Below are positions 53,444 to 62,925 of a stretch of DNA of 64,000 nucleotides, piece by piece (the first letter of the stretch is position 1; each line of letters begins with the position of its first letter). Position numbers and translations under genes: made by a program. This stretch comes from an uncultured Bacteroidales bacterium (GTDB lineage: Bacteria; Bacteroidota; Bacteroidia; Bacteroidales; UBA932), in contig CAMFBM010000001.1 of NCBI GenBank assembly GCA_945948555.1, forward strand, positions 98,309 to 162,308, in the 5' to 3' direction. The notes beneath the pieces were generated by a model, which was not told the origin of the DNA, searched no databases, and saw only the letters and a list, made by a program, of their open reading frames with translations.

Positions 53444-53503
53444 ATATATATCATATATCTTTGATATATATCATATTCCTTCAATATATGTCATATCCCC
53501 TCG
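53444..53503. repeat. Three 20-bp A/T-rich tandem repeats at the 3' end of the addA-like gene
   Basis: Units begin at 53444, 53464 and 53484, each with the shape ATATAT(A/G)TCATAT plus a variable 7-base tail. The third includes the stop codon of the helicase-nuclease gene. On its coding strand each copy repeats an ATA-TGA ending, as if the gene terminus had been tandemly copied. Confidence 0.7.
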
Positions 53504-56500
53504 ACGACGACATCGGTGTCAACATACCATAGCGCGGTCGAGACACGCGCGTGCCCCATACGACGGAATATGTCGGCATAGCGGGCAACCTGCGCGGCAT
53601 ACGAAGGCTTCGGTTCACCGAACTTGTAGTCGATGATGACAACCTCCCCGTCAGTCCGGGTCACAACCCTGTCAGGCCGGCAGACAGTGCCGTCGGAATC
53701 AATCAGGGTGAGCTCATTCCTTACCTGAGAACAATCCTCAGGGAACCATCCCCGGGCAGCGGCCGAGGCTATTCTCCCACGCAGCAATTCCCCTGCCTCG
53801 CGTGCTTCCTCCTGCGAGAGAGTTCCCGCAGAAAATTCCTTTTCCAGGGATGCATCAAGGTCTCCCGGTACGACAACGCGGGAGAGAATCCCGTGCAGTA
53901 CAATGCCTCTGAGACGGTGAGAGGAGGAAATCCCGGTGCTTCCGTCTTCCGAGAAGAAATCGGAGGCATCAGTACTGAACCTCAGGCGGCTCTCGCCTTC
54001 AGGATTCAGCGGCCAGGACGGATAGAAGGCTGCCAGGCCGGCAGGACCGTTCTCAGGAGCCTTCCTGTGGGTGAAGTCGGAAATTTCACCGACTCCGAAC
54101 TTCCTCGTGAGTTCCGCTCCGGGAAGAGGAGTCACCCCAACCGGAGAAGATTCCACAAAGGTATGCAGAATCTGTGAAAAATCACTGTATTTGTCAAAAG
54201 AAGCTGCAGGAGCCGCTGCGATTATATGCATTCCGCAGGAGGCTCTTGTAAGGGCCACATACAATGTGTTTATGTTGTCAACTGCCTGAGCGAAACGCTC
54301 CTGAAGGTAGTCCCCGGCAAAAAGGGTGTTCTCGCATCTGCGGGACAGTTCCACATCAAAAATACCCTTAGGGAGGGTCTCCAGGGCAGTTCCGTCTTTC
54401 TGAGGGAGGCACCAGTAGCGCGAGGACTTGTAAAGGCCTACTTCCTCGGCGAACGGGAAGATGACATAAGGGAAGTCCAGACCCTTGGACTTGTGCACTG
54501 TCATTATTCTGACTGCATCACCTCCGGAGGGCGAACTGATGGACGGATTCTTGCCCTCCCACCAGGTCAGGAAGCCCTTCAGGGAATTACCGTTCAGTGA
54601 GACATAGTCCTGAAGACTGTCCATAAAAGACTGTATGTAAAGGGTTTCCTTGTCGAAAGCCTCACTGTCCACCTCACGCAGGGACCTCAACAGGGCCTCG
54701 CAAAGATCGACAAGCGAATGATAGTCCCGGGGAATCTCCACGTCAAGGCTCCTGGCAAGGAATCCTCCGACATCATCTCCCTGATTCTCGGAATAGGCCA
54801 GCAGGGAGACAAGCCTGCGGACAACAGGGGAGTTCTTCACTTTCAGGGATTCGTCAGTCAGCACATCGATCCCGCTGCCCATCAGGAATGCCGCCACCTT
54901 TTCCCCGGAAGCATTCGTCCTGACAAGGACAGTGATCTCTCCGAGGGAGAATCCCGCCTCCCTTGCTTCGCCTATTGAACGGAGCACCTCCTGAAGTTCG
55001 CCTTCAGCCTTTCCTTCACAGAATGTCACCCTGACACTTCCACCGGGACCATCAGAGTGGCTGACCTTCTGGGCCACATCGCTGTAAATCCTGCTGACGC
55101 TCTGCCCTCCACTGCCCTGCACCAGGGAATCCACCACGGATGCCGCTTCCTTGAAAAAGGCATTGTTGAACTCCACGATGTTCCTCAGACTTCTGTAATT
55201 GACATCCAGAGGCACAATGCTCACGTCGCTGAACTTTCCGGCGACCTCCTCCCCGAGGATATTCCAGTCGGATCCCCTCCAGCGGTAAATACTCTGTTTG
55301 ACATCCCCGACGACAAGATTATCAAATCTCTGAGACTCACTATTTTCCAGAAGCGGAAGGAAATTCTCCCACTGCACCCTGGAAGTGTCCTGGAACTCAT
55401 CCAGGAGGAAATGCTCATAGCGCACACCCGTCTTCTCATAGACGAAGGGAGCGTCGCTGCCGTCGATAATACCTTTCAGGATGACATTCGAATCGTCGAT
55501 GCATAGCACGTTCTTCTCCTTTACCAGTTCATCGAAGGAGCGTTTCAGCTCGCCGGCTATTCCGAGGTCATAGAGCTGATTGTCAATGATTTTTGCCGTG
55601 CAGAACACGGAATATTCCTTTCCGAAGAGGTCGCAAAAATCACCTACTGCACGGACTGCCGCGGAGGAAACCATCGGGCCGAGCTTCCCGGCATCTTTCT
55701 TCGAGAACCACTGCTCCACATCACAGGCCCTCTGGATGAAGGTGTCGGTCGGCACAGAGTCCACAAGGTCATTGGCGGAGATGGCCGTAAACCTGTTCAG
55801 CTGGGTCAGGAACTTCCGGTAGGACTGTTCGGGAGCCAGTCCGCAACACTCCAGTTCCCGTAGAGCCTCCGAAGCCCCGGCACGCACCTTCGCGACAAAC
55901 CCGGCAATCACCCGGGCGCATTTCTCGCCGATTGTCCTGAGGACATCCTTGGTGTAAATATCCTCCTGACTGACGTTCAGCTGGCTTAGTTTCTCCCTGA
56001 ACTCAGGAGACCGGAGTCTGATGGCCATATCCTTCAGGGAAGATTCCAAGCTGTAGCGCCCTCCATCTTCGATATTCTTCATTGCGCTGTCCGTCAGCCA
56101 CTTCAACAGTTCGGAATCCTCTGCAGTCATCCCGTCCAGAATCCTGTCCACACTCTCATTCACAAGCGAATCCCTGTCAAGTTCCACCTGATAGGAGGCA
56201 AACTGTCCGATTTCCCTGGAGAATGCCCTCAGGGTCTGCTGGAAAAACCTGTCGATGGTGCTGACGGCAAATGCCCCGTAATCGTGAAGTATATTGCTCA
56301 ATATTTTCTTTGCAGCAACTCGTATTTCCTTCTGAGAAGGGAACAGAGACGGCACGAAATAGTCAATATACCCTGACTCTCCCGGAGTTGTCGAAAGAAC
56401 GAACAACTCCTTCAGGATTCTGCCTTTCATCTCGTCGGTCGCCTTGTTGGTGAAGGTTACCGCAAGAATGTGCCTGTAGGCGAATGGGTCCTTGTTCTTA

Positions 56501-56577
56501 AGCAGCAATTCGATATATGTCCTGGCAAGGTTGTAGGTCTTTCCTGAACCTGCCGATGCCTTCAATATCTTAAGCAT
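53491..56577 (-). CDS. AddA-like helicase-nuclease (UvrD helicase, exonuclease V beta-like)
   Basis: A 1028-residue recombination enzyme. The N-terminal SF1 helicase has Walker A ASAGSGKTYNLA, TFTNKATDEMKGRI, Walker B LLDEFQDTSRVQW, motif IV GDVKQSIYRWRGSDW and motif VI YVALTRA. The C-terminal nuclease has RPDRVVTR...VVIIDYKFG and a downstream Gln (AAQVARYADIF), the PD-(D/E)XK core of AddA. It is 4 bases after the AddB-like gene. Together they should process double-strand breaks for RecA, like RecBCD/AddAB. Confidence 0.93.
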   Translation of the reverse strand: MLKILKASAGSGKTYNLARTYIELLLKNKDPFAYRHILAVTFTNKATDEMKGRILKELFVLSTTPGESGYIDYFVPSLFPSQKEIRVAAKKILSNILHDYGAFAVSTIDRFFQQTLRAFSREIGQFASYQVELDRDSLVNESVDRILDGMTAEDSELLKWLTDSAMKNIEDGGRYSLESSLKDMAIRLRSPEFREKLSQLNVSQEDIYTKDVLRTIGEKCARVIAGFVAKVRAGASEALRELECCGLAPEQSYRKFLTQLNRFTAISANDLVDSVPTDTFIQRACDVEQWFSKKDAGKLGPMVSSAAVRAVGDFCDLFGKEYSVFCTAKIIDNQLYDLGIAGELKRSFDELVKEKNVLCIDDSNVILKGIIDGSDAPFVYEKTGVRYEHFLLDEFQDTSRVQWENFLPLLENSESQRFDNLVVGDVKQSIYRWRGSDWNILGEEVAGKFSDVSIVPLDVNYRSLRNIVEFNNAFFKEAASVVDSLVQGSGGQSVSRIYSDVAQKVSHSDGPGGSVRVTFCEGKAEGELQEVLRSIGEAREAGFSLGEITVLVRTNASGEKVAAFLMGSGIDVLTDESLKVKNSPVVRRLVSLLAYSENQGDDVGGFLARSLDVEIPRDYHSLVDLCEALLRSLREVDSEAFDKETLYIQSFMDSLQDYVSLNGNSLKGFLTWWEGKNPSISSPSGGDAVRIMTVHKSKGLDFPYVIFPFAEEVGLYKSSRYWCLPQKDGTALETLPKGIFDVELSRRCENTLFAGDYLQERFAQAVDNINTLYVALTRASCGMHIIAAAPAASFDKYSDFSQILHTFVESSPVGVTPLPGAELTRKFGVGEISDFTHRKAPENGPAGLAAFYPSWPLNPEGESRLRFSTDASDFFSEDGSTGISSSHRLRGIVLHGILSRVVVPGDLDASLEKEFSAGTLSQEEAREAGELLRGRIASAAARGWFPEDCSQVRNELTLIDSDGTVCRPDRVVTRTDGEVVIIDYKFGEPKPSYAAQVARYADIFRRMGHARVSTALWYVDTDVVVEGI

Positions 56578-56581
56578 GGTG

Positions 56582-59524
56582 TCACCTCCCGCAAATCATT
56601 CTGAAATCACAATATTCACAAGTCCTCAAATCCTCAGTCCTCCTGAAAGGCACTTCCGGAGAGTCAATCTCCCTGAGCAGTTCCCCGAGCCTGTCTTCCA
56701 TCATCCCGCAGAAACTTTCGCAGACATCATTCGTGCGCGGGATGTCCTTGAAAAGGTCAGAAACGGAATACACGCAGTTCTGCAGCCTCTTGCCTGAAAG
56801 GTCGGAATTCTGCCTGACAAGAAAGTCATATATGAAAAACTGCAGGACAATCTTGGGACGGGACTGGGAATTTGCCCCGAAAAGTGCCTCGACTATTTTT
56901 GGAGCATTCAGGTCGTTGATTTCCCCGCTCTCCCTGTCGCTCACCTTTCCGGTCTTGTAGTCCACCACCCTGACGGCATTCCCGGCATCGGAGAGGGCAT
57001 CCAGACGGTCAATATACCCGATGAACATGTGTCCGTCCAACTTGCCCGTCAGTTTCAGTTCAAGCCCCAACAGTTCAAAGGAATCTTTCCGCCCCATCTG
57101 CTCGATGTCCCTGTCGATGGTCTTGAGCACATATCTTACAATCACGTCCGAAACCACGAGGTCACGGCCCGTCACTTCCGGAGAATTTAACTGAAGACAG
57201 ATGAATGAATCAACCTTTGCCTTTATTTCCTCTGACCTATGACGCCACCGCTCAAGGTATTCCTTTGTGATTCTGCGCATTGGTTCATATTTCGAAAACC
57301 TCTTGTCAACCGGCTCTCTCGCGGCCATCGCCTCCTCTCCGCAATACAGGCAGAACATCGTGTCGTGATAGACGTTCCCGAACATCGCGTTGTCAAGCGA
57401 ACCTGCTACCTCCTCCTGAGGCTTGAGTTTCTTCACCGAATAGTAGTAGAACCTGGCAGGGCAGGCAAGATAGTTCTGAATGGCCGATGCGGAGTACCAG
57501 ACCTTGCCGATTGCTTCCATATCCTCTTCTGTTTTCAGGATTTCGGAAGGTGTGGAGGATATTGACACCCCGGCAGTGGCCACATACCTTTCCATAGGAA
57601 CGTTGAAATGGTACTGGAGCTGCTTGATGTAGCGGCTTTCCTCACCCTGCTTCATTCCCTCGGTCCTCGAATCGTAAAGAATCCACACATTTTCCGCACG
57701 GGTAATCAGGCGGTAGAAATAGTAAGCCCAGACGGCATCCTGAAACTCGTAGGTCGGCAGGCCGAAGCCCTTGCGGAGTTCCGGCGGGATGAAGGACGAA
57801 CTGACACTCCTTTTCGGAAACATTCCCTCATTGGCAGACAGGATGACGACATTCCGGAAGTCGAGAGCCCTGGTCTCAAGAGGACCCATTATCTGGAGTC
57901 CCTTCAGAGGCTCTCCCCGGAAAGGCACCGAGACACCGCGCAGCAGACTGTCCAGAAGGGCTGCGTAAGTCTGCGGACGCACAGGCAGGTCAGTCCGCAT
58001 AAGGATATTGACACTCCTGTAGAACTCCTTGGCATATTCCAGTTCAAGAGCCATTCCGCCGTCATCCTTCAATGCCGGAGCAATTTGCGAGACCACTTCC
58101 AGGAGATATTTTCCCAGATTGCGAATCTGCTCCGCCGAATCCGACTTCGGATCGTCCACAACCCTCCTGAACAGAAGCTCCGTAAGAGCTGACCCCCGAA
58201 GGTCATCCTCGGGGACATAATATTTTGCGCCCTGTTTCACCTGAGCGACGACATCCTCCGCCTCCTGATTGGCGACCCTCCGGAAGATTCCGTTGGAAAA
58301 GACCGACCAGACCTGCCTGTGGTAGAACATTGTCCTTCCACCTTTGACGACACTGTGAATCTGAAGTGAAAGCAAATCGGTAATCAGGGAATACAAGACT
58401 CCCGAGGACATCGGGCAGCCCATAGTCACATTGATGTCGCCAATCTGCGGAGGAATGGTGTTCAGTACCGGCATCAGAAGCGTCTCATCCGGCAGGACAA
58501 CCGCGCAGTCAGCCCCTCCATCATCAAGGCGGCCGACTTTTGAAAGGTCTCCACCAGCCTGTGACTCAGCTATTTCACTGAAGATATGCGGAAGGCATTT
58601 TGCTTGGCCCGTTGAGGATGGCACACTCACAACCCTGAAGCGAGGAATCCCCGGAGCGTCCTCATCCCATTTCCCTGCCTGGGGGAACTCCCTGACATTC
58701 CGGCTCATAAAAAAAGATGAACGGTTGCTTTCGTCCTTTATCATAGCCCCGGTGTAATCCCAGCAGAATTCGGCAATGCCCGCATCGCGCATCTTCCTGA
58801 GCAGAACCCTTTCACATTCATTCAAGGCATTGAGTCCCACGAAGATGAATTTCTCCGTACCCGGGAACATCTCTTCCAGTACTTTCTTCGCGCTCTCTTT
58901 CGAGACCCTGTCCGCCAGCGCCCTGTATATCATCCCCTCGTAGGCAGAGTTCCTTGCGGAAAGAGCCTCACGGAAACTGACATAAAGCGGATAGAGAATC
59001 CTCCATATTTCCCAGAAGCGTTCCTTGACGGGACTGTCTCCCGAAAGATCAGCCGTTATCTTTCCGCTCCTGCTATTGAAATGGCCGAGAAACTTCTCAA
59101 TGGCATCCCTTTGATTTTCAGTAAGATATGAATACGAATCCTGAATCTCTTTGAAATCGGAAACATTGGTGTAAAGTTGCCGGGCATCTGCGAGCCACTT
59201 GTCCACATCATTGAAGTCGGAAAGAATCACATCTCCCCAGAAAATGAACTCGTCAAGCGGCTCGGCCTTCGGATTGAGTGCCTTGTAACACTCGTACAGG
59301 ACGAGCAGCTGATTGACCCTGTCCAGCGGCTCCACATCGGCCCCTCTGCAGAAAAGTTCATTGATGGTCATCATTTCCGGGGCGACAAAAGGGAATGTAG
59401 CAGCCTCGGCGAGATATTTCCTGAAGAAGGCGGAAGACCTTCTGTTGGGAAATATGAAACAATATGAGGATATTTCAGGTCCGGTCAGATATTTCCCTGC
59501 GACCTGTTTCAGGAAAGGTTCCAT
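56582..59524 (-). CDS. AddB-like PD-(D/E)XK nuclease subunit
   Basis: A 980-residue partner of the AddA-like protein. The start is at the ATG at 59524 (MEPFLKQVAGKYL); the two codons before are GTG-TCT. No Walker A is visible at the N-terminus, so the helicase-like region is probably inactive, as usual for Bacteroidetes. The nuclease core is GYIDRLDA...VVDYKTGK. Iron-sulfur cysteines are spread as in AddB: one in YLACPARFYYY and three in CEYCDFRMIC at the end. Confidence 0.9.
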   Translation of the reverse strand: MEPFLKQVAGKYLTGPEISSYCFIFPNRRSSAFFRKYLAEAATFPFVAPEMMTINELFCRGADVEPLDRVNQLLVLYECYKALNPKAEPLDEFIFWGDVILSDFNDVDKWLADARQLYTNVSDFKEIQDSYSYLTENQRDAIEKFLGHFNSRSGKITADLSGDSPVKERFWEIWRILYPLYVSFREALSARNSAYEGMIYRALADRVSKESAKKVLEEMFPGTEKFIFVGLNALNECERVLLRKMRDAGIAEFCWDYTGAMIKDESNRSSFFMSRNVREFPQAGKWDEDAPGIPRFRVVSVPSSTGQAKCLPHIFSEIAESQAGGDLSKVGRLDDGGADCAVVLPDETLLMPVLNTIPPQIGDINVTMGCPMSSGVLYSLITDLLSLQIHSVVKGGRTMFYHRQVWSVFSNGIFRRVANQEAEDVVAQVKQGAKYYVPEDDLRGSALTELLFRRVVDDPKSDSAEQIRNLGKYLLEVVSQIAPALKDDGGMALELEYAKEFYRSVNILMRTDLPVRPQTYAALLDSLLRGVSVPFRGEPLKGLQIMGPLETRALDFRNVVILSANEGMFPKRSVSSSFIPPELRKGFGLPTYEFQDAVWAYYFYRLITRAENVWILYDSRTEGMKQGEESRYIKQLQYHFNVPMERYVATAGVSISSTPSEILKTEEDMEAIGKVWYSASAIQNYLACPARFYYYSVKKLKPQEEVAGSLDNAMFGNVYHDTMFCLYCGEEAMAAREPVDKRFSKYEPMRRITKEYLERWRHRSEEIKAKVDSFICLQLNSPEVTGRDLVVSDVIVRYVLKTIDRDIEQMGRKDSFELLGLELKLTGKLDGHMFIGYIDRLDALSDAGNAVRVVDYKTGKVSDRESGEINDLNAPKIVEALFGANSQSRPKIVLQFFIYDFLVRQNSDLSGKRLQNCVYSVSDLFKDIPRTNDVCESFCGMMEDRLGELLREIDSPEVPFRRTEDLRTCEYCDFRMICGR

Positions 59525-59547
59525 AGACACATATTCAGCAAATCAGA

Positions 59548-59555
59548 CAAAGATA
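59548..59555 (-). promoter_or_regulatory. Candidate -7 element for the addB-addA unit
   Basis: TATCTTTG on the minus strand, 24 bases before the ATG at 59524. No -33 match at the usual spacing. Confidence 0.5.
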
Positions 59556-59585
59556 CTCAAAAGACATCCAAAAGAAGAATTTATT

Positions 59586-59616
59586 TTTGTAAAATAAAAT
59601 AAATGCCATAACTTTG
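59586..59616 (+). promoter_or_regulatory. Promoter of the reverse rubrerythrin gene
   Basis: TTTG (59586-59589) and TAACTTTG (59609-59616) are exactly 19 bases apart, a full consensus match. The ATG is 39 bases downstream. Confidence 0.8.
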
Positions 59617-59654
59617 CATTCAGACAAATTAGAAAATTTCAAAAATAGTTGATT

Positions 59655-60209
59655 ATGAAAAAGAAATTCAGATGTCAGGTGTGCGGTTATATCTACGAAG
59701 GTGATGCCGCACCTGCAGAGTGCCCTCTCTGCCACGCAAAAAGCGACAAATTCACCGAAATCGTTGAATCAGGCGACAGCCTTACCTGGGCTGACGAGCA
59801 CAAGATCGGAGTAGCAAAGGGTGTGAGCGAGGAAATTCTCCAGGGACTTCGCGAGCACTTCAACGGCGAGTGCTGCGAAGTTGGAATGTACCTTGCAATG
59901 AGCCGTCAGGCAGACCGCGAGGGCTATCCTGAAATTGCAGAGGCATTCAAGAGATATGCTTTCGAAGAGGCTGACCACGCTTCCAGGTTCGCAGAACTCC
60001 TTGGCGAGGTCGTTTGGGACACCAAGACCAATGTTGAGAAGAGAATGCTTGCCGAGCAGGGTGCCTGCGAGGACAAGCTCCGCATCGCAAAACTCGCAAA
60101 GGCAGCCAACCTCGACGCCATCCACGACACAGTTCACGAGATGTGCAAAGACGAAGCTCGTCACGGCGCAGGCTTCCAGGGTCTCTACAACCGTTATTTC
60201 AAGAAATAA
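59655..60209 (+). CDS. Reverse rubrerythrin (rubredoxin domain before ferritin-like domain)
   Basis: A 184-residue protein. An N-terminal rubredoxin-like iron site CQVCGY...CPLCH (about residues 5-30) is followed by a ferritin-like di-iron domain with EEADHASRF and DEARHGAGF. The domain order is the reverse of classical rubrerythrin, as in the clostridial reverse rubrerythrins that reduce hydrogen peroxide and oxygen. It would protect an anaerobe against oxidants. The start at 59655 (MKKKFRC) is preferred over a TTG at 59649. It has a strong promoter and a strong terminator and is monocistronic. Confidence 0.92.
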   Translation: MKKKFRCQVCGYIYEGDAAPAECPLCHAKSDKFTEIVESGDSLTWADEHKIGVAKGVSEEILQGLREHFNGECCEVGMYLAMSRQADREGYPEIAEAFKRYAFEEADHASRFAELLGEVVWDTKTNVEKRMLAEQGACEDKLRIAKLAKAANLDAIHDTVHEMCKDEARHGAGFQGLYNRYFKK

Positions 60210-60230
60210 CGAATCACACGGATTTTTCAG

Positions 60231-60258
60231 GACGGCTCTGACAGGGCCGTCTTTTTTT
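60231..60258 (+). terminator. Rho-independent terminator of the rubrerythrin gene
   Basis: Stem GACGGCTCT/AGGGCCGTC (9 bp with one T-G), loop GAC, followed by seven T. Confidence 0.85.
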
Positions 60259-60383
60259 GTTGCAGCCGGGATGTCGCAGTCGGGGAGGGCGAAAAGAACA
60301 ACAGGGAATTACACAGCCGGGAAGGACGGGTAAACGTAAAGGGAACGAAAAGGGAAATTCTCAAAGAAATGACCTCCTGCATA

Positions 60384-60415
60384 CTTGCGAAAATTGTGAA
60401 GAATAGGTATCTTTG
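60384..60415 (+). promoter_or_regulatory. Promoter of the pyrophosphatase gene
   Basis: CTTG (60384-60387, one mismatch) and TATCTTTG (60408-60415) are 20 bases apart, 29 bases before the ATG. Confidence 0.6.
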
Positions 60416-60444
60416 TGACCGTTTGAACAAAAAGACCTTTTGTG

Positions 60445-61077
60445 ATGGATTACAAACTCGCTCACAAAGCACATCCCTGGCATGGAATAAGCCTTGGGGA
60501 CAACGTTCCGGAGGAAGTCCGGGTTTTCATAGAAATAGTGCCTACTGACACGGTCAAATATGAGGTTGACAAGGAATCAGGTTACCTGTCCCTTGACAGA
60601 CCGCAGAAATTTTCCAACATAGTTCCTTCGCTATACGGTTTTCTGCCGAGGACTTTCTGCTCGGAAAAGATGGCGGAACTCACCAACAAGGCCCTTGCAC
60701 GGTACGATGTCGAGGGCGACGGAGACCCGCTTGATGTCTGTGTCCTGACAGAGAAGGACGTGACTCACGGAGACATCATCGTCAGGGCGAGACCAATCGG
60801 AGGAATACGCCTTCTGGATCACAACCAGGCTGATGACAAGATTATCGCAGTGCTGAAGAACGATGCCGTTTACGGAGGCTACACCGACATCGACGAACTT
60901 CCGAAACAGATTATCAGGAGACTCATCCACTATTTCACGACCTACAAGGACATCCCCGGTGAGACCAACCTCAGGATGAAGTTCGTCAGCATCTACGGAG
61001 CGGATGTCGCAAAGGATGTCATCCGCCGTTCGATGGAAGACTATGACGATTACATCAAACGCAAAGAACAGGAGTAA
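60445..61077 (+). CDS. ppa: Inorganic pyrophosphatase, family I
   Basis: A 210-residue soluble enzyme splitting pyrophosphate. The signature DGDPLDVCVL and the KYEVDKESGYLSLDR region hold the metal- and substrate-binding acidic and basic residues. The ATG at 60445 follows a GTG that opens the frame. It is slightly longer than E. coli PPase (about 176), as in several Bacteroidetes. It stands alone between the rubrerythrin terminator and the convergent CYTH gene. Confidence 0.94.
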   Translation: MDYKLAHKAHPWHGISLGDNVPEEVRVFIEIVPTDTVKYEVDKESGYLSLDRPQKFSNIVPSLYGFLPRTFCSEKMAELTNKALARYDVEGDGDPLDVCVLTEKDVTHGDIIVRARPIGGIRLLDHNQADDKIIAVLKNDAVYGGYTDIDELPKQIIRRLIHYFTTYKDIPGETNLRMKFVSIYGADVAKDVIRRSMEDYDDYIKRKEQE

Positions 61078-61101
61078 GGAAGCGCTTCCCGGAGCGAAAG
61101 C

Positions 61102-61719
61102 CTACCACTCACAGAACGGATGGACTGAAAGCATTGAATTGTAATACTTTCTGTCACCGGTAACCTCTTCCCCGATCCAGTCAGGAACGGGGAAGTTTTC
61201 ATTTTCGGAGGTCAGTTCGATTTCTGCGACGACCAGTCCTTCATTGGCTCCGTGGAACACGTCCACCTCCCAGAAGCGTTCCTTGCCTTTGCCCTCGCCC
61301 AAAACCACTCCCCCGTAAGAAACCACTCTCTCATCCGAAACCGTTCCCTTACCAGAATCCAGTCCTTCGCCCAAAACCACTCCCTCATCCGCAACAGCCC
61401 CAAAGGCTTCAGAGGAAGCGTCTTCAAAGACAGGAACGAGGTAGCGGGTCTTGTCAATGACCCCACCGCGGCAAAGTTGCAAAAGGCCCAGAGCATCCTG
61501 AGCAGGAATTTCCCACTCCCACTCACTGCGGCTCATCCCGCTTGCGCTTCCGGCCCCCTTGATTGTCAGCCAGGCCGTCTTGTCGTCCAGACGCACCCTG
61601 ACGGTGTGTCCTTTTTCCTTTGATATATATCCCTGAATCAGATGACGGCTTCCGACAGCCTTCTCCCTGAATGAAAGGTCGCGGACAAGAAATTTCCTCT
61701 CTATTTCGATATTTGCCAT
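61102..61719 (-). CDS. CYTH domain-containing protein with repetitive insertion
   Basis: A 205-residue protein starting MANIEIERKFLV, the CYTH hallmark ExExK motif, followed by tunnel strands (HTVRVRLDDKTAWLTIKG, IDKTRYLVP, WEVDVFHG, LVVAEIELTSE). This family binds or cleaves organic or inorganic tri- and polyphosphates. The usual length is about 155-160 residues. Here about 50 extra residues (98-148) are inserted between RYLVP and WEVDVF, made of repeats of VVLGEG and DE[GR]VV. The surrounding fold looks intact, so activity is possible. Confidence 0.87.
   Translation of the reverse strand: MANIEIERKFLVRDLSFREKAVGSRHLIQGYISKEKGHTVRVRLDDKTAWLTIKGAGSASGMSRSEWEWEIPAQDALGLLQLCRGGVIDKTRYLVPVFEDASSEAFGAVADEGVVLGEGLDSGKGTVSDERVVSYGGVVLGEGKGKERFWEVDVFHGANEGLVVAEIELTSENENFPVPDWIGEEVTGDRKYYNSMLSVHPFCEW
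61276..61428. repeat. Repetitive insertion inside the CYTH gene
   Basis: An 18-base unit, TCGCCCAAAACCACTCCC, occurs at 61295-61312 and 61367-61384, 72 bases apart (in frame). A related unit AAACCACTC(T/C)CTCATCCG occurs at 61319-61336 and 61373-61390. The block codes for the VVLGEG/DERVV repeats. Confidence 0.75.
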
Positions 61720-61772
61720 ATTTCGGGACACTTAGTATTTCAGAATATTGAATATTTCGCAAAAAAAATACA

Positions 61773-62330
61773 TTACATCATCCAGCGGCTCATATCCCTT
61801 CCTGCGGCGAGCCCTTCCCGGATAAGGGTTGACGAAATATTCACCTGTGGTGCGTCGACCAGCCTGATTCTGTAGGCTGACTCCTCCTCCAGAAGGTCCT
61901 CACGCAGGGCTGCGGTGTCGAAACCCTCGCGCGGATATACAGCCAGGCCGAACTCCAGAAGAATCCTTCGATAGTCCTTCCAACGTCTGATGTCGGCCAG
62001 CTGGTCGGATCCGATCACAAGGGTGAAATTGTTCTGCGGCTCCCTTTGGCGCAATGCATCCAGAGTGGTGACGGTGTACTGGGGGGAAGGCATCGACAGT
62101 TCGATGTCATCGACCAGCACATCAGTCATTCCATTGGCTTTCACCGCCCTGACAGCCGCATCGTAACGGTCCTGTGCAGAATCCGGACTGATTCCTTCCT
62201 TGAGGGGATTCTTCGGAGAGACTATCAGATAGACCCTGTCAAAACCGGCTTTTTGCACAAGGGCATCCATAATTGCCTTGTGACCTATGTGCAGGGGATT
62301 GAACGACCCGGGAAAGACGGCTACATTCAT
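61773..62330 (-). CDS. nadD: Nicotinate-nucleotide adenylyltransferase
   Basis: A 185-residue nucleotidyltransferase of NAD synthesis. The nucleotide-binding motif GSFNPLHIGH and the C-terminal SSTLIREGL (ISSTxIR) motif are diagnostic. It follows gmk by 6 bases. The step joins nicotinate mononucleotide with ATP. Confidence 0.95.
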   Translation of the reverse strand: MNVAVFPGSFNPLHIGHKAIMDALVQKAGFDRVYLIVSPKNPLKEGISPDSAQDRYDAAVRAVKANGMTDVLVDDIELSMPSPQYTVTTLDALRQREPQNNFTLVIGSDQLADIRRWKDYRRILLEFGLAVYPREGFDTAALREDLLEEESAYRIRLVDAPQVNISSTLIREGLAAGRDMSRWMM

Positions 62331-62336
62331 AGAGGA

Positions 62337-62909
62337 CTATTTCGCAAGAAAATCCGAAACCACTTTCTCCGCCTCGGCCAACGCAGTCGGAAGGTCATCA
62401 TTCACAAGCACATAGTCGAATTTACCCGTCGCAAATTCCATCTCGGAAGCGGCTTTCGCAACCCTTCTTTCAATGGCCTCCGGAGTGTCCGTCCCCCTTC
62501 CTACAAGTCTCTCGCGGAGCACCTCGACGGAAGGAGCCTGGATGAAGACCGACAGGGCCTTGTCACCGAAAATCCTCTTGACATTCACCCCTCCGCAGAC
62601 ATCTATGTCAAAGACTATGGCGTGTCCCTTTGCCCAGATACGATCCACTTCGGACTTGAGGGTCCCGTAGAAAGAACCGGCATAAACCTCCTCATATTCA
62701 ACGAACCTGTCCTCCTCTATCATCCTGCGGAACTCATCCGCCGAAAAGAAATAGTACTCCACGCCATTCCTTTCGTTCCCCCTCGGAGGCCGCGATGTGG
62801 CCGACACCGAAAATTCAAGTTCCGGATGGTTCTTCAGAATATGATTCACTATCGTGCTTTTACCGGCTCCGGACGGGGCAGAAAAAATTATTACCTTGTT
62901 ACCGTTCAT
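62337..62909 (-). CDS. gmk: Guanylate kinase
   Basis: A 190-residue enzyme converting GMP to GDP. The P-loop SAPSGAGKSTIVNHIL and the GMP-binding segment SVSATSRPPRGNERNGVEYYF are clear. It is first of the gmk-nadD pair and is divergent from the aldolase gene. The yicC gene that often precedes gmk is not present. Confidence 0.95.
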   Translation of the reverse strand: MNGNKVIIFSAPSGAGKSTIVNHILKNHPELEFSVSATSRPPRGNERNGVEYYFFSADEFRRMIEEDRFVEYEEVYAGSFYGTLKSEVDRIWAKGHAIVFDIDVCGGVNVKRIFGDKALSVFIQAPSVEVLRERLVGRGTDTPEAIERRVAKAASEMEFATGKFDYVLVNDDLPTALAEAEKVVSDFLAK

Positions 62910-62925
62910 ATTTTATTTCCCAAAC

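Noticed and set aside
53444..53503. A short CRISPR-like array
   Set aside because: The units are directly adjacent 20-bp A/T repeats with no spacers and no cas genes.
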